Positions 35,039-44,251 of a stretch of DNA of 64,000 nucleotides are shown here, piece by piece; within the stretch, counting starts at the first letter, position 1, and each line of letters begins with the position of its first letter. The translations under genes and the position numbers were made by a program. Below the pieces are notes generated by a model, which was not told the DNA's origin, made no database searches, and was given only the letters and a program-made list of their open reading frames with translations. The stretch comes from Desulfobacterales bacterium (lineage in GTDB: Bacteria; Desulfobacterota; Desulfobacteria; Desulfobacterales; JANQIE01): positions 1-64,000 of the forward strand of contig JANQIE010000060.1 in NCBI GenBank assembly GCA_028282295.1, read 5' to 3'.

Positions 35039-35379
35039 GGTACTCTCCTTGGATTATCGGAAGGCTCAGTGCCGCTTAAATGCCTTTCCCTACCGCTTCC
35101 TTCCGGCGTCTGTCAAGTAAAAGCCAAGTAATTCGGTGCGTTTTGAACCGGACAGGCGACTGCCGGAAGACTGCGGCTGTATCTTTTTGCTTGCATCCGG
35201 CCGGCCCACTATGTTAACTGGAATTCATAATTTGTGCTAAATCCATATTTGGTGAATGTTGTTCATATTCTGACTAGTAAACTTCTTGCCTGCTTTCAAA
35301 CCGGTCGATTCAATAGCTTCTCACATTGTATGCATGCCACGATGGATGAGCACTAACAAACCGCAATAGGAGGATTGCC
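35039..35379. other. intergenic region between divergent lipoprotein and aapJ
   Basis: About 340 bases holding the divergent promoters. It becomes AT-rich from about 35210. No convincing -35/-10 pair, riboswitch or repeat was identified. AGGAGG lies just before aapJ. Confidence 0.5.
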
Positions 35380-36513
35380 ATGAAGCGACGGGAAACGATC
35401 AGCGTCAAGGTGTTGGCAGTGGTTTGCATGAGTTTTTTTCTGATTGTCGGGATGTGGGGCTGTGGCGACTCAGGCAAGGTCAGCGAATTGCAGGGCAAGA
35501 TCGCCGAGCTGGAAAAACAACTGGCGACCAAAGATCAACCGGCCCCTGCGGCCGCCACGGCGGGCAGCACCCTGAATGCCGTGCGCACCAAGGGTTTCAT
35601 CCAGGCCGGTGTCAACGGTGACCTTTTCGGCTTCGGCAAGCCGGACGAAAAAGGGGTGTGGCGCGGACTCGATGTGGATACGGCGCGCGCCATTGCGGCA
35701 GCGGTTTTCGGTGACGCCGACAAGGTCAGGTATACGCCGTTGACCGCCAAAACCAGGTTCACCGCGCTGCAGTCCGGTGAAATCGACGTTCTGACCCGCA
35801 ATTGCACGCAGACTCTGAGCCGTGATACCGCGCTGGGCCTCGATTTCGCCCAGGTTAACTATTACGACGGCCAGGGATTTCTGATCCCGAAAAAATTGGG
35901 CGTTAAAAGCGCCAAGGAACTCGACGGCGCTTCCGTGTGTGTGTTGCCGGGGACCACCACGGAACTGAACGTGGCTGATTTCTTCCGGGCCAACGGCATG
36001 CAGATGAAACCGGTGGTCATTGAAAACACGGCCGAATTGGCCAAAGCGTTTTTTGCCGGCCGGTGTGACTGCCTGACTTCCGATGCTTCCCAACTGGCCG
36101 GCATCCGCGCCGTGGCCTCGAATCCCAAAGACTACATCATTTTACCTGAAATCATCTCCAAGGAACCCCTCGCGCCGGCCGTCCGGCATGGCGACAACCA
36201 GTGGAAGGATATTGTCAGCTATTCGGTGTGGGCGTTGATCGCCGCCGAGGAAATGGGGATTACTTCCCAAAACGTCGACGCCATGCGCACCAGCAGTGAT
36301 CCCAAGATCAAGCGCTTTCTCGGCGCCAGTCCGGGCAATGGCAAGGCCCTCGGCCTTTCCGAAAACTGGGCTTACAATATCGTCAAACAGGTCGGCAACT
36401 ACGGTGAGATCTTCGCGCGCAATGTCGGCGTCGACACCCCGCTGGGCATCGAGCGCGGCCTGAATGCGCTATGGACCAACGGCGGTTTGATGTACGCGCC
36501 GCCTTTTAAATGA
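35380..36513 (+). CDS. aapJ: general L-amino-acid ABC transporter binding protein
   Basis: A 377-residue AapJ/BztA-type binding protein. The hydrophobic N-terminus ends in MWGCGDSG, suggesting a lipoprotein. A short coiled coil and Ala/Pro linker precede the binding domain, which begins LNAVRTKGFIQAGVNGDLFGFG and contains DTARAIAAAVFGD and RNCTQTLSRDTALGLDF. The family binds a broad range of L-amino acids. It starts the aapJQMP operon. A stem-loop after its stop may favour its expression over the permeases. Confidence 0.92.
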   Translation: MKRRETISVKVLAVVCMSFFLIVGMWGCGDSGKVSELQGKIAELEKQLATKDQPAPAAATAGSTLNAVRTKGFIQAGVNGDLFGFGKPDEKGVWRGLDVDTARAIAAAVFGDADKVRYTPLTAKTRFTALQSGEIDVLTRNCTQTLSRDTALGLDFAQVNYYDGQGFLIPKKLGVKSAKELDGASVCVLPGTTTELNVADFFRANGMQMKPVVIENTAELAKAFFAGRCDCLTSDASQLAGIRAVASNPKDYIILPEIISKEPLAPAVRHGDNQWKDIVSYSVWALIAAEEMGITSQNVDAMRTSSDPKIKRFLGASPGNGKALGLSENWAYNIVKQVGNYGEIFARNVGVDTPLGIERGLNALWTNGGLMYAPPFK

Positions 36514-36534
36514 TCGGTCGACTCGTTACAGAAT

Positions 36535-36612
36535 TGCGGCAGTCGGCGGACTGATGCCCCCGACCGCCGCAGTTATCACCGACTTAAGGACCGGAATCCG
36601 GGGCTTTTTTTT
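36535..36612 (+). promoter_or_regulatory. stem-loop between aapJ and aapQ
   Basis: GCGGCAGTCGG...CCGACCGCCGC can form a strong hairpin, followed by CCGGAATCCGGGGC and nine T. This looks like a leaky terminator or mRNA-stabilising structure that sets a high binding-protein to permease ratio. Confidence 0.5.
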
Positions 36613-36651
36613 TCGCGGCCCGAACTGTCACCAAACCGGAGCAACACCGGC

Positions 36652-37827
36652 ATGCATGACGCCCCCCCTTCGAGAAAAGTGCCTTTTCTGAATGATCCGG
36701 CCAACCGGTCCATTATTTACCAGACCGGCGTGCTGCTCATGGTCGGCGTGCTGAGCTACTACCTGATCTCCAATACCCTTGCCAACCTGGATCGACAAAA
36801 TATCGCCACCGGCCTGGGTTTTTTGCAAAAGGAAGCCTCCTTTGAGATCGGTGAATCCCCGATCCGCTATTCGGCCGCCGACACCTACGCCAGAGCCCTT
36901 GCCGTCGGTGTGCTGAACACCTTGATCGTCTCGTTTATCGGAATCGCGCTCACCGTCATCCTGGGTACGCTCATTGGCGTGGCCCGGTTGTCGGGCAACT
37001 GGTTGGTGTCGCGTATCGCCGCGATCTACATCGAAGTCTTCCAGGATATTCCGGTGCTGCTGCAACTTTTCTTCTGGTATGCCTTTTTTTACGAAGCATT
37101 GCCCGGTCCCCGGCAGGCAGTGAACCCGCTCAGCGGTGTCTTCTTGAGCAATCGTGGACTGGTCTTTGCGATTCCGGTGTATCACCCGGCCTATGCCGGC
37201 ATGGGCCTGGCTCTGCTAATCGGCGGTGTGGCCGTGCTGCTGCTTAAACGATGGGCGCACAAACGGCAGGATCGCACCGGGCAGACCTTTCCGGTGCTGC
37301 CGGTTTGCCTGGCCGTTGTTGCCGGATTGCCGGTGCTCACATGGTGGCTGGCCGGCGCCCCCACCCAAATGAACGTGCCGGTCTTAAAGGGGTTTAATTT
37401 CCAGGGCGGGTTGAATATCAGCCCCGAGTTCAGCGCCCTGTTACTCGGCCTGGTCTTGTATACCGCGGCCTTTGTGGCTGAAGTGGTGCGGGCCGGCATC
37501 CAGTCGGTCAGTCGCGGCCAGACCGAGGCCGCCATGGCCATCGGCCTGAAACCGGGCCAGATCCTGAATCTGGTAATCCTGCCGCAAGCCCTGAGGGTCA
37601 TCATCCCGCCGCTGACCAGCCAGATGCTCAACCTGACGAAAAACAGCTCGTTGGCCGTGGCCATCGGATACCCCGATTTTGTTTCCGTGGCCGGAACCAC
37701 CATCAATCAGACCGGTCAGGCCATCGAAGGGGTGGCCCTGATCATGATCGTTTACCTGTGTTTCAGTCTCGCCACGTCGGCGTTCATGAATTGGTACAAT
37801 AAAAAAATGGCCCTGGTTGAGAGATAG
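36652..37827 (+). CDS. aapQ: general L-amino-acid ABC transporter permease
   Basis: A 391-residue permease of the AapQ type, longer than HisMQ permeases because of an extra loop between membrane segments. Landmarks are ALAVGVLNTLIVSFIGIALTV, YIEVFQDIPVLLQLFFWY, and the EAA loop EAAMAIGLKPGQILNLVILPQA. A GGAG ribosome site lies nine bases upstream. aapM follows within a few bases. Confidence 0.92.
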   Translation: MHDAPPSRKVPFLNDPANRSIIYQTGVLLMVGVLSYYLISNTLANLDRQNIATGLGFLQKEASFEIGESPIRYSAADTYARALAVGVLNTLIVSFIGIALTVILGTLIGVARLSGNWLVSRIAAIYIEVFQDIPVLLQLFFWYAFFYEALPGPRQAVNPLSGVFLSNRGLVFAIPVYHPAYAGMGLALLIGGVAVLLLKRWAHKRQDRTGQTFPVLPVCLAVVAGLPVLTWWLAGAPTQMNVPVLKGFNFQGGLNISPEFSALLLGLVLYTAAFVAEVVRAGIQSVSRGQTEAAMAIGLKPGQILNLVILPQALRVIIPPLTSQMLNLTKNSSLAVAIGYPDFVSVAGTTINQTGQAIEGVALIMIVYLCFSLATSAFMNWYNKKMALVER

Positions 37828-37834
37828 CCGTATC

Positions 37835-38929
37835 ATGCAAACCGTTGCCCCCCAAAGTGCATCGACCCAACTCAAACCGCCGGTGACCAGTGTCGGCGTT
37901 ATAGGGTGGGTCAAATCAAACCTTTTTAATGGTTGGTTCAACTCGTTGCTGACCCTTGTCTGTGGTTATCTGATATTCAGAACCGTGCCGCCGTTTTTCA
38001 AGTGGGCCGTCGTCGACAGCCTGTGGTTTTCAACCAGCGAAGCCTGCCGAAACGCCGACGGCGCCTGCTGGTCGATTATCCCGGCCAACATTCGGTTTAT
38101 CACCTTCGGTTTTTTCCCATCCGAACAGCAGTGGCGACCGCTGCTGGCCATGGTCATCCTGGTGGTGCTGCTGTTCTACAGCCAAAACCGCAAGCGTTGG
38201 CGCAAAAGCCTGGCTTACATCTGGGCGCTGGCGCTGGTTGCCATGGGCCTGCTGATGAAGGGGGGGCTGTTCGGCCTGCCGGCCGTGGATAGCGCCCAGT
38301 GGGGTGGACTGCCCCTGACCCTGCTGCTGTCGGTGTTCGGCTTGACCGCCGCCTACCCGTTGGGGGTTGTGCTGGCCCTGGGGCGTCAGTCGCGCATGCC
38401 GGCTGTTAAATCGTTGTGCGTGGTCTATATCGAACTGATCCGGGGGGTGCCCTTGATCAGCCTGTTGTTCATGTCTTCCGTGGTGTTTCCACTTTTTCTA
38501 CCGGAAGGCGTGACGGTGAATAACATCCTGCGGGCGCAGGTGGCCATCATTCTTTTCACGGCAGCCTACATCGCCGAGGTCGTGCGCGGCGGGTTGCAGG
38601 GCATGTCCAAGGGGCAGTACGAAGCGGCCGAGTCGCTGGGGCTCAATTACTACCAGACCATGCGGTTGATCATTTTGCCTCAGGCGCTTAAAATCGTCAT
38701 ACCGCCCACGGTCAGCATCCTGATCTCCGCGTTCAAGGATACGTCGCTGGTGGTTATCATCGCGCTGTTCGATCTGCTCAAGACCACCCAGAGCGTGTTG
38801 TCCGACCCCCAATGGCGCGGCTTTTCCAATGAAGCCTATATTTTTATCGCGTTGATTTACTTTGCCTGTTGTTTTTTTATGTCCAATTACAGCCGGCGCC
38901 TGGAAAGAGAGTTGGATACAAAATACTAG
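37835..38929 (+). CDS. aapM: general L-amino-acid ABC transporter permease
   Basis: A 364-residue AapM-type permease, partner of AapQ. It shows LPLTLLLSVFGLTAAYPLGVVLALGR, VYIELIRGVPLISLLFMSSVVFP and the EAA loop EAAESLGLNYYQTMRLIILPQAL. The track start at 37817 is a TTG inside aapQ; I prefer the ATG at 37835 (MQTVAPQSA), seven bases after the aapQ stop. Confidence 0.92.
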   Translation: MQTVAPQSASTQLKPPVTSVGVIGWVKSNLFNGWFNSLLTLVCGYLIFRTVPPFFKWAVVDSLWFSTSEACRNADGACWSIIPANIRFITFGFFPSEQQWRPLLAMVILVVLLFYSQNRKRWRKSLAYIWALALVAMGLLMKGGLFGLPAVDSAQWGGLPLTLLLSVFGLTAAYPLGVVLALGRQSRMPAVKSLCVVYIELIRGVPLISLLFMSSVVFPLFLPEGVTVNNILRAQVAIILFTAAYIAEVVRGGLQGMSKGQYEAAESLGLNYYQTMRLIILPQALKIVIPPTVSILISAFKDTSLVVIIALFDLLKTTQSVLSDPQWRGFSNEAYIFIALIYFACCFFMSNYSRRLERELDTKY

Positions 38930-38988
38930 TGAGGGCAATTAGGAATTTGGAATTAATAATTAAGAGCTAAGGTGGGAAGAGACGTTTT

Positions 38989-39753
38989 ATGGTTGAAGAA
39001 AAGATTCAGACGGCCGGGCAACAGGCGATTATCGAGATAAAAAACATGCACAAGTGGTTTGGTGATTTTCATGTTTTGAAAGACATCAACCTGCAGGTCG
39101 GCAAGCAGGAGCGGATCGTGATCTGCGGACCGTCCGGGTCGGGCAAGTCGACCCTTATTCGCTGCATCAACCGGCTCGAAGAACACCAGCGTGGTCAAAT
39201 TATCGTGGACGGCATTGAGTTGACCAACGACATTAAAAATATCGAGAAGATCCGGGCCGAAGTCGGGATGGTGTTTCAGCACTTTAACCTGTTCCCCCAC
39301 CTCACGATTCTTGAAAACCTCACTCTGGGACCGATCTGGGTGCGCAAGGTACCCAGAAAAGACGCCGAAGAGACCGCCATGTACTACCTGGAAAAAGTCC
39401 ACATCGCCGAGCAGGCCAGAAAGTATCCGGGGCAGCTTTCCGGCGGTCAGCAGCAGCGCGTGGCCATCGCCCGCAGCCTGTGCATGAAACCCAATGTGAT
39501 GCTTTTTGACGAACCGACCTCGGCCCTGGACCCGGAAATGGTCAAAGAAGTCCTTGACGTGATGATCAGCCTGGCCCGCGAGGGGATGACCATGCTGGTG
39601 GTGTCCCATGAAATGGGCTTCGCCAAAAGCGTGGCCCACCGGGTGCTGTTCATGGACGGCGGCGAAATCCTGGAGCAAAACAATCCTGAAGACTTCTTCG
39701 AACACCCCCAACACGACCGCACCAAACTGTTTTTAAGTCAAATTCTGCACTGA
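38989..39753 (+). CDS. aapP: amino-acid ABC transporter ATPase
   Basis: A 254-residue ATPase of the polar amino-acid class. Walker A is [10 protein letters not shown] (about residue 45), the Q-loop lies near [12 protein letters not shown], the signature is [15 protein letters not shown] and Walker B is [14 protein letters not shown]. It ends the aap operon. It could also power the ATPase-less permease set at 22-25 kb (inference). Confidence 0.95.
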   Translation: MVEEKIQTAGQQAIIEIKNMHKWFGDFHVLKDINLQVGKQERIVICGPSGSGKSTLIRCINRLEEHQRGQIIVDGIELTNDIKNIEKIRAEVGMVFQHFNLFPHLTILENLTLGPIWVRKVPRKDAEETAMYYLEKVHIAEQARKYPGQLSGGQQQRVAIARSLCMKPNVMLFDEPTSALDPEMVKEVLDVMISLAREGMTMLVVSHEMGFAKSVAHRVLFMDGGEILEQNNPEDFFEHPQHDRTKLFLSQILH

Positions 39754-39849
39754 TCACGTTTATGGAACGTCTGAATTAAAGGGGTTGACAGGAAAAATTT
39801 TCTGATTGTAAATAATCTGAAAATTTATTTTTGTGCGAGCCCTTAATTT

Positions 39850-41394
39850 TCAATCCAACGTGCCCACCTTGGCTTCCACGGCCTTTAAAATCGTGTCGTT
39901 CAAAATCAACGCCTGCATGGCGTCGATATCGTCGGCAAGAATCCGGTCTTCTTCCAGGTGAGTGATCCGTTCGCGGATGACCCGGTAAGCTTCGCGCGTG
40001 CCCTGGCCGGCCTTGAGATTGGTGAACAGGTCCATGGCCTGGGCGGCGCAGAGCAATTCGATGGCGATGACGTTTTGGGCGTTGGCGATGATCTCGCGGC
40101 ACTTGCGGGCGCTGAAGGTGCCCATGGACACGTGATCTTCCTTGTTGGCGGAGGTCGGAATCGAATCGACGCTCGCCGGGTGCGCCAGGACCTTGTTTTC
40201 CGACACCAGGGCGGCGGCGGTATACTGGGCGATCATGAAGCCGGAATTCAAACCGCCGTCGCCCACCAGAAAGGCCGGCAGGCCGCTCAGGGTCGGATTG
40301 ACCAGTCGTTCGATGCGCCGTTCGGCGATGTTGGCCAGTTCGGCCACGGCCATGGCCAGTGCGTCCAGGGCCAGGGCCAGGGGTTGGCCGTGAAAGTTGC
40401 CGCCCAGCAGGAACTCTTCGGTGTCGGCGAAGATAAGCGGGTTGTTGGTGGAAGAATTGATTTCGGTGGTCATCACAGTGTGTGCGTGGGCCACGACATC
40501 CCGGCTGGCGCCGTGCACCTGGGGCGAACAGCGCAGGGTGTAGGCATCCTGGACACGCTTGCAGTCATGGTGCGAAGAAATGATTTCACTGTTTTGGGTC
40601 AGTCGGGCCATGTTGGCGGCGGCCGCGATCTGCCCGGCATGCGGCCGGGCCCGGTGGATGCGCGGATCAAACTCGGTGCGGCTGCCCATGAGGACTTCCA
40701 GGCTCATGGCGGCGGCGATATCGGCCAATTTGGCCAGACGTTGACTGTCGCAGACCGCCAGTGAACCGATCGCCGTCATCACCTGCGTGCCGTTCACCAG
40801 GGCCAGACCTTCGGCCGATTGCAGTTCGACCGGTTTTAAATCGCAGGCGGCCAGCGCGTCGGCGCCGTTAACCACGGCACCCTGATAAAATGCCCGGCCC
40901 CGGCCGAGCAACACCAGGGCCATGTGCGCCAGGGGCGCCAGGTCACCGCTGGCCCCCACCGAGCCTTTTTCCGGCACCAGCGGACAGATGGGGTGGTTGA
41001 GCAGGGTCAGCAGGGCCAGGGCTGTTTCCAGGCGCACCCCGGAGTGTCCGCGGGCAAAGTCCTTTATGCGAAGCAGCATCATGGCGCGCACAATCTCTTC
41101 GGCCAGAGGTGGCCCCACCCCGGCGGAATGACTCATCAGGATATTTTCCTGCAACTTGCGCGTGTCGGCCGTGGAGATGGGGACATCGGCCAGGGCGCCG
41201 AAGCCGGTGGTGACGCCGTAGATCGTTTTGCCCTGGCGTACCCAGCGGTCCACCAGGCGGCGGCCGGCCGCAATCCGTTCCTGTGACGCGGTGGTCAGGC
41301 GGACCGGCACGCCCTGCCGGGCCACGGCGGCAACCTGTTCGATGGTGGTGCCGTCATAGTCGAGTTCAATGGCAGCATTATTCTTCGGTCGCAT
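39850..41394 (-). CDS. hutH: histidine ammonia-lyase
   Basis: A 514-residue lyase that converts L-histidine to urocanate and ammonia. The MIO cofactor forms from Ala-Ser-Gly in GSVGASGDLAPLAHMAL (about residue 147). Other landmarks are YGVTTGFGALAD and QEDHVSMG-type NKEDHVSMG. It is the last gene of the five-gene minus-strand hut operon and converges on aapP. Confidence 0.96.
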   Translation of the reverse strand: MRPKNNAAIELDYDGTTIEQVAAVARQGVPVRLTTASQERIAAGRRLVDRWVRQGKTIYGVTTGFGALADVPISTADTRKLQENILMSHSAGVGPPLAEEIVRAMMLLRIKDFARGHSGVRLETALALLTLLNHPICPLVPEKGSVGASGDLAPLAHMALVLLGRGRAFYQGAVVNGADALAACDLKPVELQSAEGLALVNGTQVMTAIGSLAVCDSQRLAKLADIAAAMSLEVLMGSRTEFDPRIHRARPHAGQIAAAANMARLTQNSEIISSHHDCKRVQDAYTLRCSPQVHGASRDVVAHAHTVMTTEINSSTNNPLIFADTEEFLLGGNFHGQPLALALDALAMAVAELANIAERRIERLVNPTLSGLPAFLVGDGGLNSGFMIAQYTAAALVSENKVLAHPASVDSIPTSANKEDHVSMGTFSARKCREIIANAQNVIAIELLCAAQAMDLFTNLKAGQGTREAYRVIRERITHLEEDRILADDIDAMQALILNDTILKAVEAKVGTLD

Positions 41395-41416
41395 TTTATC
41401 CCTTCGGTGTTTGCTT

Positions 41417-42037
41417 TTACAAAATCTGGATACCGGCCAGTATCTCGGTCTCCTTGGTCATGACATCTTCTTCCAGGCGATTGACTTTCTGGGTCATGTC
41501 GGCGACAAAGTCTTCGTCTTTAATGCTGCCCAGGTTGATCTTCACGTTGTAAAGGGCCGCCAGCACGGCCGTGCGGGCGAGCAGCACGCCCACCGCCGCG
41601 TCGGTGACCGTATTCTGGTTGCCGTGGGCCACTGCATGACCGGCGAGTAGAAGTAGTTCGCGCGCCGTGCCGGCAACCTGCCAGGGCACCATGACCGCCT
41701 GCTTGGTGGCCCGCTCGATGGTCTGCAAACGGATTTCCTTTTCCTTGACCGTGTTCTTCGGCAGTTTGTAGGCTTTCATCACGTGCTCGTAGGCTGCGGC
41801 GTCCCCGGTGATTTCCGCCAGCATTCTGGTTCGCAGCCTGGCCGCCAGCGCCGCAATGCGGCGCATCTCTTCGGCCTGATCTTCGTAGCCTTTTTTGTCG
41901 ATGGTGAAATTTGCCGCCATTTCCGCCAGGGCCGAAGCCGCGGCGGCACAGAAGGCCGCCATGCTGCCGCCGCCCGGTGTGGGCGATTTGGCAGCCGTTT
42001 TCGTTAGATAGTCTTCCACACTCATCTGGGCATACAT
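41417..42037 (-). CDS. fchA: formimidoyltetrahydrofolate cyclodeaminase
   Basis: A 206-residue helical enzyme that turns 5-formimino-THF into 5,10-methenyl-THF and ammonia. It carries the hallmark PTPGGGSMAAFCAAAASAL near the N-terminus and KVNRLEEDVM late. I trimmed the start to the ATG at 42037 (MYAQMSVEDYL), which has AAGGAG before it and overlaps the hutI stop by one base. In animals this activity is fused to the formiminotransferase (FTCD); here the two are separate genes. Confidence 0.92.
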   Translation of the reverse strand: MYAQMSVEDYLTKTAAKSPTPGGGSMAAFCAAAASALAEMAANFTIDKKGYEDQAEEMRRIAALAARLRTRMLAEITGDAAAYEHVMKAYKLPKNTVKEKEIRLQTIERATKQAVMVPWQVAGTARELLLLAGHAVAHGNQNTVTDAAVGVLLARTAVLAALYNVKINLGSIKDEDFVADMTQKVNRLEEDVMTKETEILAGIQIL

Positions 42038-43302
42038 CACGTCTCCTTTGGCGGTGGGCCGTGCACCACGCGTCCGTTTTTGATCACCCGGCCCACGCAA
42101 TTGGTGGCCAGGTGATACGCTAAAAAGTGATGGGAAGGAAAGTTAAGGATAGCCAAGTCGCCGGCCTTGCCTGGGTCGAGGCTGCCGATGTCGCCGGCGC
42201 GGCCCACGGCAGCGGCCGCGTTGAGGGTCAGGGCGGTGACGGTTTCGGCGATGGTCATTTTCATTTCAAGCGTGGCCAGCGCAATGAGCAAGGGGATCGA
42301 CGCGGTGAACGAACTGCCCGGATTCAGGTCCGTGGCCAGGGCCACGGCGCAGCCGTTGTCGATCAGTTTGCGCGCCGGTGCGAACGGTTCCCGGAGATTG
42401 AACGCGGTGGCCGGCAGCAGGGTGGCCACCACCCCGGCCGCGGCCATTTGCCGGATGCCTTCATCGGAAACCTGCAACAGGTGGTCGGCGGAAACCGCCT
42501 TGAGTTCCGCCGCCAGTTCGGCCCCGCCCAGGGCCACGATTTCGTCGGCGTGCAGCCTGGCCTTCAGTCCGGCGGCTTGCGCCGCTTGCAGCAGGCGGCG
42601 GGATTGGGCGACGGAAAAGACCTTTGCCTCGCAGAACACGTCGCAAAATTTCGCGCGGTTGTTTTGGACGACCGCGGGCAGTACGTCGTCGATGAGAAAA
42701 TCGATGAAGTCGTCTTCGCGCCCCTTGTATTCAGGCAGCACCGCGTGCGCGCCCAGAAAGGTCGGCACCACATCCACCGGGTGGTCCCGTTGCAGGCGGG
42801 CCATCACGTCGAGCTGCTTGAGCTCGGTCTCCTTATCCAGACCATAACCGCTTTTGCCCTCCACGGTGGTGACGCCGTTGGCCAGCAGGGTGTCGAGCCG
42901 TTGGCGGCCGGCGTGGTAGAGTTCTTCGGCCCCGGCGGCGCGGGTGGCGGCCACGGTGCGCGCGATGCCGCCGCCTTGTTGCATGATCTGCATGTAGCTT
43001 TGGCCCTCAAGGCGCTGGACAAATTCTTCGGGCCGGTAGCCGCCGAAGACAAAATGGGTGTGCGGATCGACGAAGCCGGGCAGCACACAGCAGCCGGTGG
43101 CGTCGATTACCGTGTCGTCAGCGGTGATCGCGCCGGTGTCGATTTCGGCAGTGGGGCCGACCTGTTGAATCCGGCCGCCGGTGATCCGCACGGCACCGTC
43201 GGTGATGATGTGCAGCGCGTTCATGGCCGCACCCTGTTTGGCCTCGAAGCCGCTGCAGGTGACCACTTCGGCCGCGTTTTTGATGAGCAGGTTTCCGTTC
43301 AT
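42037..43302 (-). CDS. hutI: imidazolonepropionase
   Basis: A 421-residue metal-dependent amidohydrolase that opens imidazolone-propionate to N-formimino-glutamate. The motifs are DPHTHFVFGG (metal His pair), ARLHADEIVALGG, SADHL and ALATDLNPGSS. The track ORF begins at 43503 inside the next gene's frame shadow; I chose the ATG at 43302 (MNGNLLIKN), matching the family start. It lies 37 bases after the ftcD stop. Confidence 0.94.
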   Translation of the reverse strand: MNGNLLIKNAAEVVTCSGFEAKQGAAMNALHIITDGAVRITGGRIQQVGPTAEIDTGAITADDTVIDATGCCVLPGFVDPHTHFVFGGYRPEEFVQRLEGQSYMQIMQQGGGIARTVAATRAAGAEELYHAGRQRLDTLLANGVTTVEGKSGYGLDKETELKQLDVMARLQRDHPVDVVPTFLGAHAVLPEYKGREDDFIDFLIDDVLPAVVQNNRAKFCDVFCEAKVFSVAQSRRLLQAAQAAGLKARLHADEIVALGGAELAAELKAVSADHLLQVSDEGIRQMAAAGVVATLLPATAFNLREPFAPARKLIDNGCAVALATDLNPGSSFTASIPLLIALATLEMKMTIAETVTALTLNAAAAVGRAGDIGSLDPGKAGDLAILNFPSHHFLAYHLATNCVGRVIKNGRVVHGPPPKET

Positions 43303-43339
43303 GGCTTTTCCGTCGGGCGCATGGTCGCCGCCCGGTTGT

Positions 43340-44245
43340 CTACTGCATGAGATGGGTTTCGAGCACTTGCTCCAGGGAGAAGTTTTCCAGGCCGAGGTAG
43401 TACGCGGCTGAATCGACCAGGGCCGCCATCGGCACCAGACCGACGACTTCGCTGCCGGCCACGGTGACGCCGTAGCGCCGGGCTTCGATGCGCACCAGTT
43501 CAAAGGCCCGGTAGATTGCGGTGCGGGTGTAGTCGGTCAGGTTCATGGAGACCTGGACCATACCCCGGTCCTTGAGTTCGACACCGATGGCCTTGCAGTA
43601 GTGCAGGCCCCCGCCGATGTGGCGCACTTTTCTGGCGATGGCGTCGGCCACGGTCAGGTCGGCGGTGTTCAGGTTGATGTTGTAGGCCACCAGCGGCATC
43701 CGGGCCCCCACGGCCGTGACACCGGCGGAAGGGTGGATTTGATTGGGGCCGAAGTCGGGCTGCCACTCGGGCTGGGCGATCTTCGCGGCCATGTTTTCAA
43801 ACTGGCCTTTGCGCACCGTTGCCAGGTTTTGGCGTTCCGGTCGGCAGGCGGCGGCTTCGTAGAGAAAAACCGGGAGCTTGAATCGCTCGGCCGCGGCCTG
43901 GGCGACCTGCTTGGCATAGGCCACGGCGCCGTCCATGTCCATGGCGCGCAAGGGGATAAACGGAATGACATCCACTGCGCCCATGCGCGGGTGCTCACCC
44001 TGGTGGCGGCGCAGATCGATGGTGTCAATCGCAGTGGCGACGCTGTCGAGCACCGCTTGGCGCAAGGGGTCCGGTTCGCCCACCACGGTTGCGACCATGC
44101 GGTTGTGATCATGATCGGCCTGATAGTCGAGCAGTTTGACGCCCGGACGGCCGCGAAAGGCGTCGACGATTTTTTCAATTTTTTGCGGATCGCGTCCTTC
44201 GCTGTAATTGGGGACGGTTTCGATAAGAGGGGTGGCATCGGTCAT
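43340..44245 (-). CDS. ftcD: glutamate formimidoyltransferase
   Basis: A 301-residue enzyme that transfers the formimino group from formiminoglutamate to tetrahydrofolate, releasing glutamate. It begins IETVPNYSEGRDPQKIEKIVDAF. It contains DHDHNRMV, GEHPRMGAVDVIPF and SMNLTDYTRT, as in the N-terminal half of animal FTCD. The AAGGAG ribosome site lies in the end of hutU. With fchA it routes one carbon of histidine into the folate pool. Confidence 0.94.
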   Translation of the reverse strand: MTDATPLIETVPNYSEGRDPQKIEKIVDAFRGRPGVKLLDYQADHDHNRMVATVVGEPDPLRQAVLDSVATAIDTIDLRRHQGEHPRMGAVDVIPFIPLRAMDMDGAVAYAKQVAQAAAERFKLPVFLYEAAACRPERQNLATVRKGQFENMAAKIAQPEWQPDFGPNQIHPSAGVTAVGARMPLVAYNINLNTADLTVADAIARKVRHIGGGLHYCKAIGVELKDRGMVQVSMNLTDYTRTAIYRAFELVRIEARRYGVTVAGSEVVGLVPMAALVDSAAYYLGLENFSLEQVLETHLMQ

Positions 44246-44251
44246 CGGATT

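Noticed and set aside
42127-43350. 407-codon plus-strand ORF opposite hutI
   Set aside because: Shadow of the hutI frame; low-complexity Gly/Arg/Gln composition and no family signal.
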